10,435 nt of DNA, taken from an uncultured Collinsella sp. Lineage in GTDB: Bacteria; Actinomycetota; Coriobacteriia; Coriobacteriales; Coriobacteriaceae. The notes beneath the pieces are model-generated. The model worked only from the letters and a program-made list of their open reading frames with translations, was not told where the DNA came from and did not search any database. The stretch covers positions 1-10,435 of the forward strand of contig CAKUEU010000061.1 of NCBI GenBank assembly GCA_934646865.1. The letters run 5' to 3'. The translations under genes were made by a program, and so were the position numbers. Below, in pieces: positions 1 to 6,730 of this stretch (position 1 is its first letter; every line of letters starts with the position of its first letter).

Positions 1-230
1 AATTCGCATTAAAACCGAAAATCAGTTCTTTACTTCTTCGCATTCTCTTCCAATCTCAACGGGTGTCAACAGGCCATGGCGTCGGTTGGCCTGCACAGGT
101 AACCTACGTTTTTGGCCTGTCTGATTTGACGGGTTGTGGCGGATGCCAAGGCGACCGTCCGATGCGCGGCGGATTCTGGTCGCGTGACCAATGAACGCAT
201 GCGTCGCCGCGAGGATACTCTTGCCCAGAA
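1..230. other. Intergenic stretch, no gene supported
   Basis: I see no convincing coding sequence here. The first 60 bases are AT-richer than the rest of the window. A + strand frame stays open from position 2 to a TGA at 122-124, but it has neither the GC-ending codon bias of the neighbours nor a recognisable product, so it is not called. The segment has an 8-bp inverted repeat (ACAGGCCA at 69-76 and TGGCCTGT at 113-120) and a short palindrome, TGGTCGCGTGACCA, at 177-190 with one mismatched pair. Either could be a regulatory site or the end of a repeated extragenic element, and the sequence alone does not decide. Confidence 0.4.
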
Positions 231-282
231 AAAGGCCCTTCTTGCTTCTTGCCCGCCATGCCGGGAAGCAAGAAGGGCCTTT
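231..282. terminator. Intrinsic terminator hairpin, probably bidirectional
   Basis: An 18-bp perfect stem (231-248 with 265-282) encloses a 16-nt loop. On the + strand it is followed by TTGTTTGTTC-like bases. On the - strand the stem is followed by a run of five T. This is the structure of a rho-independent terminator usable in both directions. It lies 141 bp before the flavoprotein start codon, so it probably ends transcription arriving from the left and any antisense transcription from the right. The stem core AGGCCCTTCT recurs in the hairpin at 8403-8440. Confidence 0.75.
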
Positions 283-371
283 GTTTGTTCGCACGAGCGC
301 ACGGCCCCTCGTCGCGCATCCCTCGTTTGCGCAGACGGTGAACGTCCACGCCGGGCGCCGTACCCTTCTTT

Positions 372-418
372 CCAGAATGCGCGGGCGGGGGCCCGCGCCC
401 GGATGCTCTGGAGAGGAG
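372..418 (+). promoter_or_regulatory. GC-rich leader hairpin against the ribosome binding site
   Basis: GCGCGGGC (379-386) pairs perfectly with GCCCGCGC (391-398) across a GGGG loop. An outer CCAGA (372-376) can pair with TCTGG (407-411). The 3' edge of this structure touches the purine-rich ribosome binding site GGAGAGGAG (410-418), which sits five bases before the ATG at 424. The binding site decides the start. The hairpin could modulate translation or could simply reflect high GC content. I found no clear -35/-10 promoter in 291-371. Confidence 0.45.
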
Positions 419-423
419 CAAAC

Positions 424-1416
424 ATGTCGTTCAAGGTTATGGCAATCTGCGCCGGCAGGCACGGCGGCAACGGCGAGGCGCTCGCCAAGGAGGCTCTCTG
501 CGCGGTCCAGGAGGCTGGCGGCGAGGTTGAGCTCATCAACCTCTTTGACTACAACATCCTTCCCTGCACCGGCTGCGAGGGCTGCACGATGCAGATGGGC
601 AAGATGGCCGCCGGCCTTCAGAAGGAGTACCACGGCTGCGTCCTCAAGAACAAAGACGACGTCGACGCCATCATCCGCGAGCTGCAGACCTGCCAGGGCG
701 TGATCTTCTCGGTCCCGACCTACGACCTCACCCCGAGCTCGGTCTACACCCGCTTCGCGCAGCGCTTCCTCGCCTACGAGCTCTCGTTCCTCCTCGCCAT
801 CGGCGCCGTCAAGGAGAACCCGCACACCGTGGCCGGCCTCATCTCCGTCGGCGGCTCCATGCACGACTGGCAGTCGCTCGCGCTCGAGAGCCTGCAGGCC
901 ACCATGTTCACCATGTCCATCACCGTGGTGGACCGCTACATGGCCCAGCGCAACGGCCGCCCGGGCAACACCTTCGTGTGGGGCGACGACGTCGAGTGGG
1001 GCGGCCAGATCGCCCGCGCGCACAAGATGGGCGAGAACATCGTCAAGGCAATCCAGACCCCGGTCGATGAGCGCTGCTGGCTCGGGGACCCCGACGACGG
1101 CGTGTGCCCCAACTGCCACAGCTCGCTCGTCTATCCCGGCGACAAGCACTGGGACGGCGTCGAGTTCCCGTGGGAGTGCGCGGTCTGCGGCGCGGGCGGC
1201 GACATCGTCACCGACGAGAAGACCGGTCGCCCCAAGCTCAGAATCGCGGAGAACGGCCTGATCCGCGACCGCAACGACGATCACGCGCGCGCCGAGCACC
1301 TCAACGAGATCAACAAGACCCGCGACGAGTTCTTCGCCCACATCGACGAGGTCAAGCCCCTTATGGAGAAGTACGTCTCGATGAAGTTCCCGACCCTGGA
1401 GATCAAGCGCGACTAG
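424..1416 (+). CDS. Flavodoxin-fold iron-sulfur-type reductase with C-terminal zinc ribbon
   Basis: This 330-residue protein belongs to the NADPH-dependent FMN reductase / iron-sulfur flavoprotein superfamily. It opens with a beta strand and a phosphate-binding-like turn (AICAGRHGGNGEAL, about residues 7-20). A PCTGCEGC cluster at 47-54 follows, then GVIFSVPTYDLTPSS, matching the family's GxxxGSPxY flavin-binding segment. Cys48, Cys51, Cys54 and Cys72 could hold an Fe-S cluster, but the last spacing (17 residues) is longer than the CX2CX2CX4-7C of classical Isf proteins. Residues 228-255 carry two CX2C pairs (228/231 and 252/255), a zinc-ribbon or rubredoxin-like knuckle not usual in small FMN reductases. 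The start at 424 has a strong ribosome binding site. An upstream ATG in the same frame at 136 would run through the terminator hairpin and was discarded. It converges on the PucR-type gene 53 bp away and is probably a cytoplasmic redox enzyme. Substrate unknown. Confidence 0.85.
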   Translation: MSFKVMAICAGRHGGNGEALAKEALCAVQEAGGEVELINLFDYNILPCTGCEGCTMQMGKMAAGLQKEYHGCVLKNKDDVDAIIRELQTCQGVIFSVPTYDLTPSSVYTRFAQRFLAYELSFLLAIGAVKENPHTVAGLISVGGSMHDWQSLALESLQATMFTMSITVVDRYMAQRNGRPGNTFVWGDDVEWGGQIARAHKMGENIVKAIQTPVDERCWLGDPDDGVCPNCHSSLVYPGDKHWDGVEFPWECAVCGAGGDIVTDEKTGRPKLRIAENGLIRDRNDDHARAEHLNEINKTRDEFFAHIDEVKPLMEKYVSMKFPTLEIKRD

Positions 1417-1469
1417 CCTAGCGCGGTTGCGCCGAAAAAGCACGCCGCGGCGCCGCCGCCCGGCTGCGC

Positions 1470-2783
1470 CTATTTGGGGCAGTGCAGGTCGGCGCTCGTC
1501 CGCGGCCTCGTCCGCGGCTCGAGGATTCCGAGGTAGATGAGCGTGCGGATCGAGAGATGGAACAAAAAGAGGTCCTCTCCCGATGCGAGGTCGTTGCCGG
1601 TGATCTCCTTGATGCGCCCCAGGCGGTAGAGCAGCGTGTTCTTGTGAAGGCTGAGCAGCGTCGCCGTCCTCGCCGTGTTGCAGCCGTTCTGCATGTAGGC
1701 GAAGAGCGTCTCCACGAGCTCGGAGTCGTGCGCCTGGTCATGCTCCCACAGCGCCCAGATCATCGGGTGGCAGTAGTTGATGAGATTCACATGGTCGTTG
1801 CAGATGTCGAGCATCTCCATGTAGGTGTACTCGCAGTAGCGGTAGACGTGGGTGTCCTCGAGGATCTTCGTGTAGGTCGAGCCCAGGCGCATGGCGGCGC
1901 GCGCCTGGTTGAGGTGGGCGCGCACATCGGTCATCTCGGAGAAGGCGTTGCTCACGCCGAAGCGCAGGTTGTTCGCCGCGGCCACGCGCACGAGGACCGC
2001 CTCGTCCGCCTCCGAGAGCCGGATGGCGTCGCGGCGGCTCACCACGGCGACGAGCTCGTCGTCGTAAAACGTTGACAGGCTGTGGACGAGCAGCGGTGCG
2101 AGCTGGGCCTTCACGCTGTGGGCGGCCCGGGCGTCGAGCGGGGTGCCGATGCCGTGCGCGCAGACGACGAAGAGGCTGCCGAGCGGGCGAAACCCCACGA
2201 GCTCCATGCGCCGTGCGCACGAGATCGGGTTGGGCTGCTCGTCGTCGAGCAGGCGGGAGAGGAAGTACGGGCCCGCCGCGGCGTCCCCGCCCGAAAGAAA
2301 GGCGCCTTTTTGGAGCTCCTGGCCAAGGAGGGCCGCCAGGCGCGCGAAGACGAGACTGTCCTCTTCCGTGAATGCCCGGTTCCTGGCGATTGCCATCACG
2401 CGCCCGAGGCAGACGCCGTGGACCATGACCGCCTGAGTCAGGGTGTCGAGCCCGTAGACGGGGTTGTGACGCAGGACCGCCCCGCGGGAGCGCGCGAGCT
2501 CCTCGTCGACGCCTGTCTCGATGATGTAGCGGACGCCCTCGTCGAGGATCGTGTCGTCCTCGGCAAGCTCACGGCGCGTCACCTGGGCAAACGTCGACTC
2601 GTCGTCTTCTTCGAGCTCGAACCCGGCGCGGGCGGCGTATCGGTAGGTCGGGTCGGCGACGAGCACGGGGTTTCCGAGCACGTCGGCGGCGACCTCCACG
2701 AGGCTCTTGAGTCCGCGGTCGGAAAGAAGCGCCTCGAGCAAGCGCTCGCAGGCGTCGGTTACATAAGCGGAGTTCTCTGGCAT
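1470..2783 (-). CDS. PucR/CdaR-family transcriptional regulator
   Basis: The 437-residue product has the layout of CdaR/PucR sugar-diacid and purine-type regulators: an N-terminal PAS/GAF-like sensor (about 20-160, including NPVLVADPTYRYAARAG), a central GGDEF-like CdaR domain (about 200-330), and a C-terminal PucR-type helix-turn-helix. The last begins near residue 358 with ETLFAYMQNGCNTARTA and continues through SLHKNTLLYRLGRIKEITG, the hallmark of this family. It should be a cytoplasmic DNA-binding protein sensing a small molecule, often a substrate of neighbouring genes. I chose the ATG at 2783 because a GGGAA-rich ribosome binding site lies just before it. The GTG at 2834 would add 17 residues of low-complexity charged sequence. 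It is divergent from the TetR-type gene and convergent with the flavoprotein gene, so it could control either. Ligand not predictable. Confidence 0.88.
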   Translation of the reverse strand: MPENSAYVTDACERLLEALLSDRGLKSLVEVAADVLGNPVLVADPTYRYAARAGFELEEDDESTFAQVTRRELAEDDTILDEGVRYIIETGVDEELARSRGAVLRHNPVYGLDTLTQAVMVHGVCLGRVMAIARNRAFTEEDSLVFARLAALLGQELQKGAFLSGGDAAAGPYFLSRLLDDEQPNPISCARRMELVGFRPLGSLFVVCAHGIGTPLDARAAHSVKAQLAPLLVHSLSTFYDDELVAVVSRRDAIRLSEADEAVLVRVAAANNLRFGVSNAFSEMTDVRAHLNQARAAMRLGSTYTKILEDTHVYRYCEYTYMEMLDICNDHVNLINYCHPMIWALWEHDQAHDSELVETLFAYMQNGCNTARTATLLSLHKNTLLYRLGRIKEITGNDLASGEDLFLFHLSIRTLIYLGILEPRTRPRTSADLHCPK

Positions 2784-2872
2784 CGACGGTTCCCTTTCCC
2801 CTTTGCGCGGCGGCTCCCCCGAGCGCGCACGCACGGCTCTATGGTATTCGATTCAGAAGCGGTGGTGGAATA
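2784..2872. promoter_or_regulatory. Divergent intergenic region between two regulators
   Basis: These 89 bases must hold the start signals of both the PucR-type gene (-) and the TetR-type gene (+). The only AT-rich patch is about 2838-2856 (TATGGTATTCGATTC), where -10 elements could sit in either direction. I cannot pick a convincing -35 partner, so the promoters themselves are inferred from the layout. Such compact divergent regions are typical sites of autoregulation. Confidence 0.45.
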
Positions 2873-3490
2873 ATGACGGCATGGGGACGCGACAAGAGGC
2901 GCGATTCTGTTGACGAGCGCATTGAGGACGCGGTTTTCTCGCTGATGTCTACGACGGACATCCCCGAGATCCGCGTGGGCGACGTGGTGCGCGCGGCGGG
3001 CATCTCGCGCTCGACCTTCTATCGCCACTTCGACTCTGTCGACAACGTGGTCAAGGGCTTTGAGACCGACCTTCTTGCCAATATGCACGACATCAACAGC
3101 TACGCGCTGAAGGGCCGATTCGGGCAGTCCGAGCTCGATCCCACCCCGACGATGATCCGGCGCATGGAGCTTCTGGCCGAGCGCAGGGATAAAGTCGTCG
3201 CGCTCAACGGCCCCCACGGCGACCCCCAGTTCGTGCACAAGGCCACGGTCCTCATGCACGACCACTTCCGCGACCGCCTGGCCGACGTCGAGGGGTCGGG
3301 CGACTACCGCGACTTCTACCTCGCCTTCGTCCTCGCCGGGCACCACAACGTGATCCAGTACTGGCTCGAGAAGCGCCCGGATGTCGAGCCGGAGGTCGTC
3401 GCGGGCGTCCTCAACCGACTCTTCTACGCGCCGTTCTTCCTCGACAACGCGACGGCGCGCAAGTCCGCAAGGTCGCCTTTCGGGGAGTAG
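2873..3490 (+). CDS. TetR/AcrR-family transcriptional regulator
   Basis: The product is 205 residues, normal for the family. Residues 33-53 (IRVGDVVRAAGISRSTFYRHF) form the TetR helix-turn-helix with the diagnostic STFYRHF recognition-helix end. The C-terminal half (about 85-195) is mostly helical and would be the ligand-binding and dimerisation domain. The VDNVV after the HTH and the arrangement of the C-terminal half resemble TetR proteins that control lipid or acyl metabolism, but that is weak. The ATG at 2873 follows a purine-rich GGTGGTGGAA with short spacing. No other in-frame ATG precedes the HTH except residue 25, which would truncate helix 1. It reads in the same direction as the thiolase operon, 213 bp upstream, and is the best candidate for its local repressor. 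That role is inference from position. Confidence 0.88.
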   Translation: MTAWGRDKRRDSVDERIEDAVFSLMSTTDIPEIRVGDVVRAAGISRSTFYRHFDSVDNVVKGFETDLLANMHDINSYALKGRFGQSELDPTPTMIRRMELLAERRDKVVALNGPHGDPQFVHKATVLMHDHFRDRLADVEGSGDYRDFYLAFVLAGHHNVIQYWLEKRPDVEPEVVAGVLNRLFYAPFFLDNATARKSARSPFGE

Positions 3491-3703
3491 CAGCAGGCGA
3501 GCGCGAACGGCGTCGTTTTGGCGGTGAGCGGCGATGTCCTCATCGTCCGCACTGCACCTTCCAACTGAGAAAAGAAACAAACCAAGTCGAGTTGTCCCAT
3601 TTACGGAAACAAGCCGCGCCGCGCTGTTCTTCTTTCCGCATGCGCCCAAACGTAGCATCCAAGCCATGGAAAGCACGTCAATCCACGGATAAGGATGTGA
3701 ACT
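3491..3703 (+). promoter_or_regulatory. Leader/promoter region of the thiolase operon with imperfect dyad
   Basis: This 213-bp gap before the operon contains no gene. It is less GC-rich around 3565-3610 than the flanks. An imperfect dyad lies at 3604-3638: CGGAAA (3604-3609) mirrors TTTCCG (3633-3638), with near-matching inner arms (ACAAGC and GCTGTT). It could be an operator for the adjacent TetR-type protein or a leader hairpin. No -35/-10 pair is clear enough to call. The ribosome binding site AAGGA at 3691-3695, eight bases before the ATG, fixes the thiolase start. Confidence 0.4.
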
Positions 3704-4990
3704 ATGGTCAAGCTCGGCAAGAACGCGCGCAGCGTGTCCATCGTCGGCGTGGGATGCACGCCGTTCAAGGACTTCGAGACGCACCCTGAGACCCAGGGCA
3801 TCGGCGAGGGCGAGGCGTTCGGCTACGCCGCCCTCGAGGCGATCGCGGACGCGGGCCTGGAGCCCCGCGACGTCGACTTCTTCTACCACGGCAGCGCCAA
3901 CCCCTACCTCGTCGGCGACTGCATCACGCCGAACATGCAGGTGGCCGACTGGATTGGCATGCGCGCCAAGGGCTCTGTGCACCACTCCGAGGCGTGCTGC
4001 ACAGGCTACGTCGCCCTCGAGCAGGCCGTGATGGCCGTCGCCTCCGGCACCTACGACGTCGTGCTGTCCGGCGCCTGCGACCTCGCCTCCACGCTTCCCG
4101 TCGAGCACCAGCCCTCCCACATCCGCCAGGACTTCCCGCTCTCGGTCATGATTCCCTCGCTCGACAAGATCTACGACCGCGCCTACGGCCGTCCGCTCGA
4201 CGGTGCCTTCGGCGTGAGCTTCGACAACTGGATCAACGAGTACTCGATGACCTACGGCATCGACGCGGACAAGATCGACGACGCCTTGAACGGCCTCACC
4301 AAATCCCTTCGCCGAGGCGCGGTCAAGAACCCGCTCGGGTGGTACGAGACGACCATCGATGAGGACGCCGCGGCCAACGGCTTCGACTCCGCCGACGAGT
4401 TCCTCAAGTCCATGTACAACCCCAAGGTCACTCAATACCTGCGCGTGACCGGCTTCGAGAAGAAGTGCGACGGCGCCGCCGCCCTCGTCGTCATGCCGAC
4501 CGAGAAGGCCCTCGCCATGGGCGTGCCGCACACCCCGATCGAGGTTTTGGGCACCGGCGCCTCCGCCGTCGAGGCGGGCCTTGTCCACAACGAGCACTGG
4601 GCCACGAAGGTCGCCGCCCAGCAGGTCTACGAGCTCACGGGCGTCAGCCCCGACGAGATCGACCTCTTTATGTGCAACGACTTCTTCCTGGCCTCCGAGA
4701 TCGTGTCCGCCGAGGAGTGCGGCTACATCCCGCGCGGCGAGGCCTGGAAGTACGCCATCGACGGCCGCACCGCCTACGACGGCGACAAGCCCATCAACCC
4801 GCACGGCGGCCGTTGCAACTTCGGACACGCCCACGGTGCCTCCGGCATCGCCGACATCTACGAGGCCGTCAAGCAGATGCGCGGGGAGGCCGGCGCGACC
4901 CAGATGGCCAAGCGCCCCGACACCACCTTCGTCCGCGGCTTCGGCGGCTCACAGAACGTCCGCTGCCAGATCCTGCGCGCGGTCCGCTAG
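3704..4990 (+). CDS. SCP2-type thiolase-like acyltransferase (non-canonical active site)
   Basis: This 428-residue protein has the two-lobed thiolase fold of the SCP-x / nondecarboxylating thiolase group. The nucleophile region is SEACCTGYVAL, where Cys98 aligns with the acyl-accepting cysteine of the ACxSG motif and Cys99 is adjacent. Further on, MCNDFF (323-328) replaces the HDCF motif that gives SCP2 thiolases a catalytic His. The GHxxGxSG motif is kept as GHAHGASG (374-381, His375). The C-terminal GFGGSQ (412-417) lacks the second cysteine of classical acetyl-CoA acetyltransferases, as expected for the SCP2 type. Members make or break C-C bonds in acyl chains and often need a DUF35 partner, which is the next gene (24-bp gap). 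It is cytoplasmic. The odd His-to-Asn change means standard thiolase chemistry should not be assumed. Substrate and direction are unknown. Confidence 0.85.
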   Translation: MVKLGKNARSVSIVGVGCTPFKDFETHPETQGIGEGEAFGYAALEAIADAGLEPRDVDFFYHGSANPYLVGDCITPNMQVADWIGMRAKGSVHHSEACCTGYVALEQAVMAVASGTYDVVLSGACDLASTLPVEHQPSHIRQDFPLSVMIPSLDKIYDRAYGRPLDGAFGVSFDNWINEYSMTYGIDADKIDDALNGLTKSLRRGAVKNPLGWYETTIDEDAAANGFDSADEFLKSMYNPKVTQYLRVTGFEKKCDGAAALVVMPTEKALAMGVPHTPIEVLGTGASAVEAGLVHNEHWATKVAAQQVYELTGVSPDEIDLFMCNDFFLASEIVSAEECGYIPRGEAWKYAIDGRTAYDGDKPINPHGGRCNFGHAHGASGIADIYEAVKQMRGEAGATQMAKRPDTTFVRGFGGSQNVRCQILRAVR

Positions 4991-5014
4991 CGCCCACACC
5001 AAAAGGAGACACAC

Positions 5015-5434
5015 ATGAAGCTCGAGATGATGGAGCCCGTCGTCAAGAAGTTCTACGAGGGCCTGGCCGGGGGCAAGTTCTATGCCCGCAAGTGCCGCGA
5101 GTGCGGCGCCGTCGAGTTCCCGCCGCACCTTGCCTGCAACGCCTGCGGCTACCACGAGACCGAGTGGTGCGAGGTGAGCGGCCACGGCAGGCTCATCGAC
5201 TTCACGCTGCCCGGGCCGCAAAACGACAAGCCCTACCTCAAGGAGAACGGCAAGTACGCCTACGGCGCCGTCGAGATCGACGAGGGGTCCCAGTACACCT
5301 ACGTGATCTACGGCATCACAAAGAAGAAGGCCCCCGAGATCCGTGCGCGGCTCATGGCGGGGGAGACCGTCGGCGTGCACGCGAAGGTCATTGACCGCCC
5401 CGGCTACAAGATGCTCACCTTCGAGCTCGACTAG
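5015..5434 (+). CDS. DUF35-type zinc-ribbon/OB-fold protein, thiolase partner
   Basis: The 139-residue product has the DUF35 layout: an N-terminal helix (FYEGLAGGKFYARKC), a rubredoxin-like zinc ribbon with Cys27/Cys30 and Cys41/Cys44 (KCRECG, CNACG), then an OB fold from about residue 55 to the end. Family members are not usually enzymes alone. They bind thiolase-like proteins and help position acyl-CoA, as shown for the archaeal thiolase/HMG-CoA synthase complex, for Ltp2-type steroid aldolases, and for PhlB in the PhlACB acyltransferase. Placement directly after the thiolase, with its own AAGGAG ribosome binding site at 5003-5008, supports a two-protein complex here. The family call is firm. 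The physical interaction is inferred. Confidence 0.88.
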   Translation: MKLEMMEPVVKKFYEGLAGGKFYARKCRECGAVEFPPHLACNACGYHETEWCEVSGHGRLIDFTLPGPQNDKPYLKENGKYAYGAVEIDEGSQYTYVIYGITKKKAPEIRARLMAGETVGVHAKVIDRPGYKMLTFELD

Positions 5435-5464
5435 CCCGTATTTCTTGTCATCAAACCAATGTCG

Positions 5465-5470
5465 AAAGGA
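5465..5470 (+). promoter_or_regulatory. Ribosome binding site deciding the acyl carrier protein start
   Basis: AAAGGA lies six bases before the ATG at 5477. An upstream in-frame ATG at 5459 would put this binding site inside the coding sequence and add six residues (MSKGNA) with no support, so 5477 is taken as the start. Confidence 0.8.
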
Positions 5471-5476
5471 AACGCC

Positions 5477-5710
5477 ATGAACCAGGAAGTCTTCGAGAAG
5501 GTCGCCGAGTTCGCCAAGTCCGCCTACAAGTTCGAGGGCGAGATCACGCCTGAGACCACCTTCGACGAGCTCGGCAAGGGCTCCATGAAGATGATCGCCC
5601 TCACCTCCATGATCGAGAACGAGCTCGACGCCGAGGTTCCCGTGCGCGAGGTCATGGTCATGAACAACATCGCCGAGCTCGTGGAGCGCGTCGAGGAAGA
5701 GATGGAGTAG
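5477..5710 (+). CDS. Stand-alone acyl carrier protein with variant GSM motif
   Basis: This is a 77-residue acidic helical protein of acyl carrier protein size. The region ITPETTFDELGKGSMKMIALTSMIENELD matches the helix I-II loop and helix II of carrier proteins. Ser36 falls where 4'-phosphopantetheine is attached, at the same ordinal position as in E. coli AcpP. The usual DSL triad is GSM here, so the Asp before the modified Ser is lost. The second half (VPVREVMVMNNIAELVERVEE) fits helices III-IV. It lies between the DUF35 partner (42-bp gap) and the phosphotransacylase (3-bp gap), so it is probably a dedicated carrier for the operon's acyl group rather than the fatty-acid-synthesis ACP. No phosphopantetheinyl transferase is in the window. 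Whether it is pantetheinylated cannot be read from the sequence. Confidence 0.85.
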   Translation: MNQEVFEKVAEFAKSAYKFEGEITPETTFDELGKGSMKMIALTSMIENELDAEVPVREVMVMNNIAELVERVEEEME

Positions 5711-5713
5711 CGC

Positions 5714-6730
5714 ATGGACCTTATGCAGTCCCTGCGCGAGCGCGCCGCCGCGCGCCCCATGCGCGTCGCCTTCCCAGAAGGCGACAACGAGACCATGATG
5801 CGTGCCGTGCGCGAGCTCGCCGACGCCGGCCTCGCCGAGTGCGTCCTCGTGGGCGACGGCGCCGAGCTTGCCCGCCTCGCCTCCGAGCGCGGCGTCAGCC
5901 TCGACGGCATCGAGGTCGTCGACATCGCGGACGAGGCGGCAAACGCCGCCTGCTGCGAGCGCTACCTTGCGCACCCCGATTGCAAGTACAAGCCGAAGGG
6001 CGCCGCGCGACGCATGACGAGGCCCCTCGAGCGCGCCCTCATCATGCAGGTCCTGGGCGACGTCGACGTGATGTTCGCCGGCATCGCGAACGCCACGGGC
6101 GACATCATCCTGGCTGGCCAGACCATCGTGGGGCTCGCGGACGGGGTGGAGACCATCAGCTCCTGCGGCATCGCCCAGGTTCCCGGCTGGTCCGGCGGCG
6201 AGGGCGGCCTCATCGGCTTCGGCGACTCCGCCGTCTGCGTCGACCCCGACGCCTCCGAGCTCGCCTCCATCGCCTGCGCCTCCTGCGACACCGTGGCGGC
6301 GCTCACCGGGTGGGACGTCCGCTGCGCCCTTCTTTCCCACTCGACGGACGGCTCGATGGACAACGCGCTTGTCGACAAGGTCCGAGCCGCCCGAGACATC
6401 GCCAACGAGCGACGTCCCGACCTGAAGATCGACGGCGAGTTCCAGTTCGACGCTGCCGTCCGGGCAGACGTCGCGGCAAAGAAGGTCCACCGAGAGTCCG
6501 ACGTCGCCGGGCGCGCGAACCTGCTTATCTGGCCCGATATCAACGTTGGCAACATCGGGGTGAAGATCATCCAGAACCTCACCGGCGCCGATGCCTACGG
6601 TCCTATGCTTCAGGGCTTCAAGAAGATCGTCTGCGACTGCAGCCGCAGCGCCCCGGTCTCCGAGATCGTGGGCAACGTGGTCATGAGCTGCGTGCGCGCG
6701 CAGGCGCTGGCGGGGGAGGGGCAGGCATGA
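5714..6730 (+). CDS. Phosphate acyltransferase, Pta-like (PTA_PTB family)
   Basis: The 338-residue enzyme has the normal length of stand-alone phosphotransacetylases. Landmarks include FPEGDNETMMRAV near the N terminus, a family segment ALLSHSTDGSMDNALVDKV, a DGEFQFDAAV block, VAGRANLLIWPDINVGNIG, and the C-terminal active-site block around Ser310-Arg311. In well-studied Pta the block reads DLSRGCSVDDIV. Here it is DCSRSAPVSEIV, so the catalytic Asp position carries Glu317 and the Gly after Arg is Ser. The reaction expected is acyl thioester plus phosphate giving acyl phosphate plus free CoA or ACP thiol, in the cytoplasm. It sits three bases after the ACP stop, with its ribosome binding site in the ACP end, and overlaps the kinase by 4 bp, so it feeds the kinase. 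It is closer to Pta than to the Ptb branch by motif. Acyl specificity unknown. Confidence 0.87.
   Translation: MDLMQSLRERAAARPMRVAFPEGDNETMMRAVRELADAGLAECVLVGDGAELARLASERGVSLDGIEVVDIADEAANAACCERYLAHPDCKYKPKGAARRMTRPLERALIMQVLGDVDVMFAGIANATGDIILAGQTIVGLADGVETISSCGIAQVPGWSGGEGGLIGFGDSAVCVDPDASELASIACASCDTVAALTGWDVRCALLSHSTDGSMDNALVDKVRAARDIANERRPDLKIDGEFQFDAAVRADVAAKKVHRESDVAGRANLLIWPDINVGNIGVKIIQNLTGADAYGPMLQGFKKIVCDCSRSAPVSEIVGNVVMSCVRAQALAGEGQA

Noticed and set aside
2..124. Open + strand frame at the left edge as the end of a truncated gene
   Set aside because: Only 40 codons, no codon bias like the neighbours, and no recognisable motif, so not reported as a gene.
136..423. N-terminal extension of the flavoprotein from an upstream ATG
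   Set aside because: It would translate the terminator hairpin and the leader into basic low-complexity sequence. Homology starts at SFKVMAIC and the ribosome binding site is at 410-418.
22..1443. Long - strand open frame of 473 codons opposite the flavoprotein
   Set aside because: It is antisense to a well-supported gene, crosses a perfect terminator hairpin, and its translation is low-complexity (runs of V, A, D, G) typical of shadows in GC-rich genes.
1417..1469. Possible terminator between the convergent flavoprotein and PucR-type genes
   Set aside because: GGCGC (1449-1453) and GCGCC (1466-1470) can pair, but the stem is only five bases, overlaps the PucR-type stop, and lacks a proper T tract.
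2759..4834. 691-codon - strand open frame spanning the TetR and thiolase genes
   Set aside because: It runs antisense through two real genes and two intergenic regions and has no recognisable domain. Long antisense frames are expected with this codon bias.
4949..6490. 513-codon - strand open frame opposite DUF35, ACP and Pta
   Set aside because: Antisense shadow with repetitive G/V/L/D/H-rich composition. The + strand has three clear protein families in the same interval.
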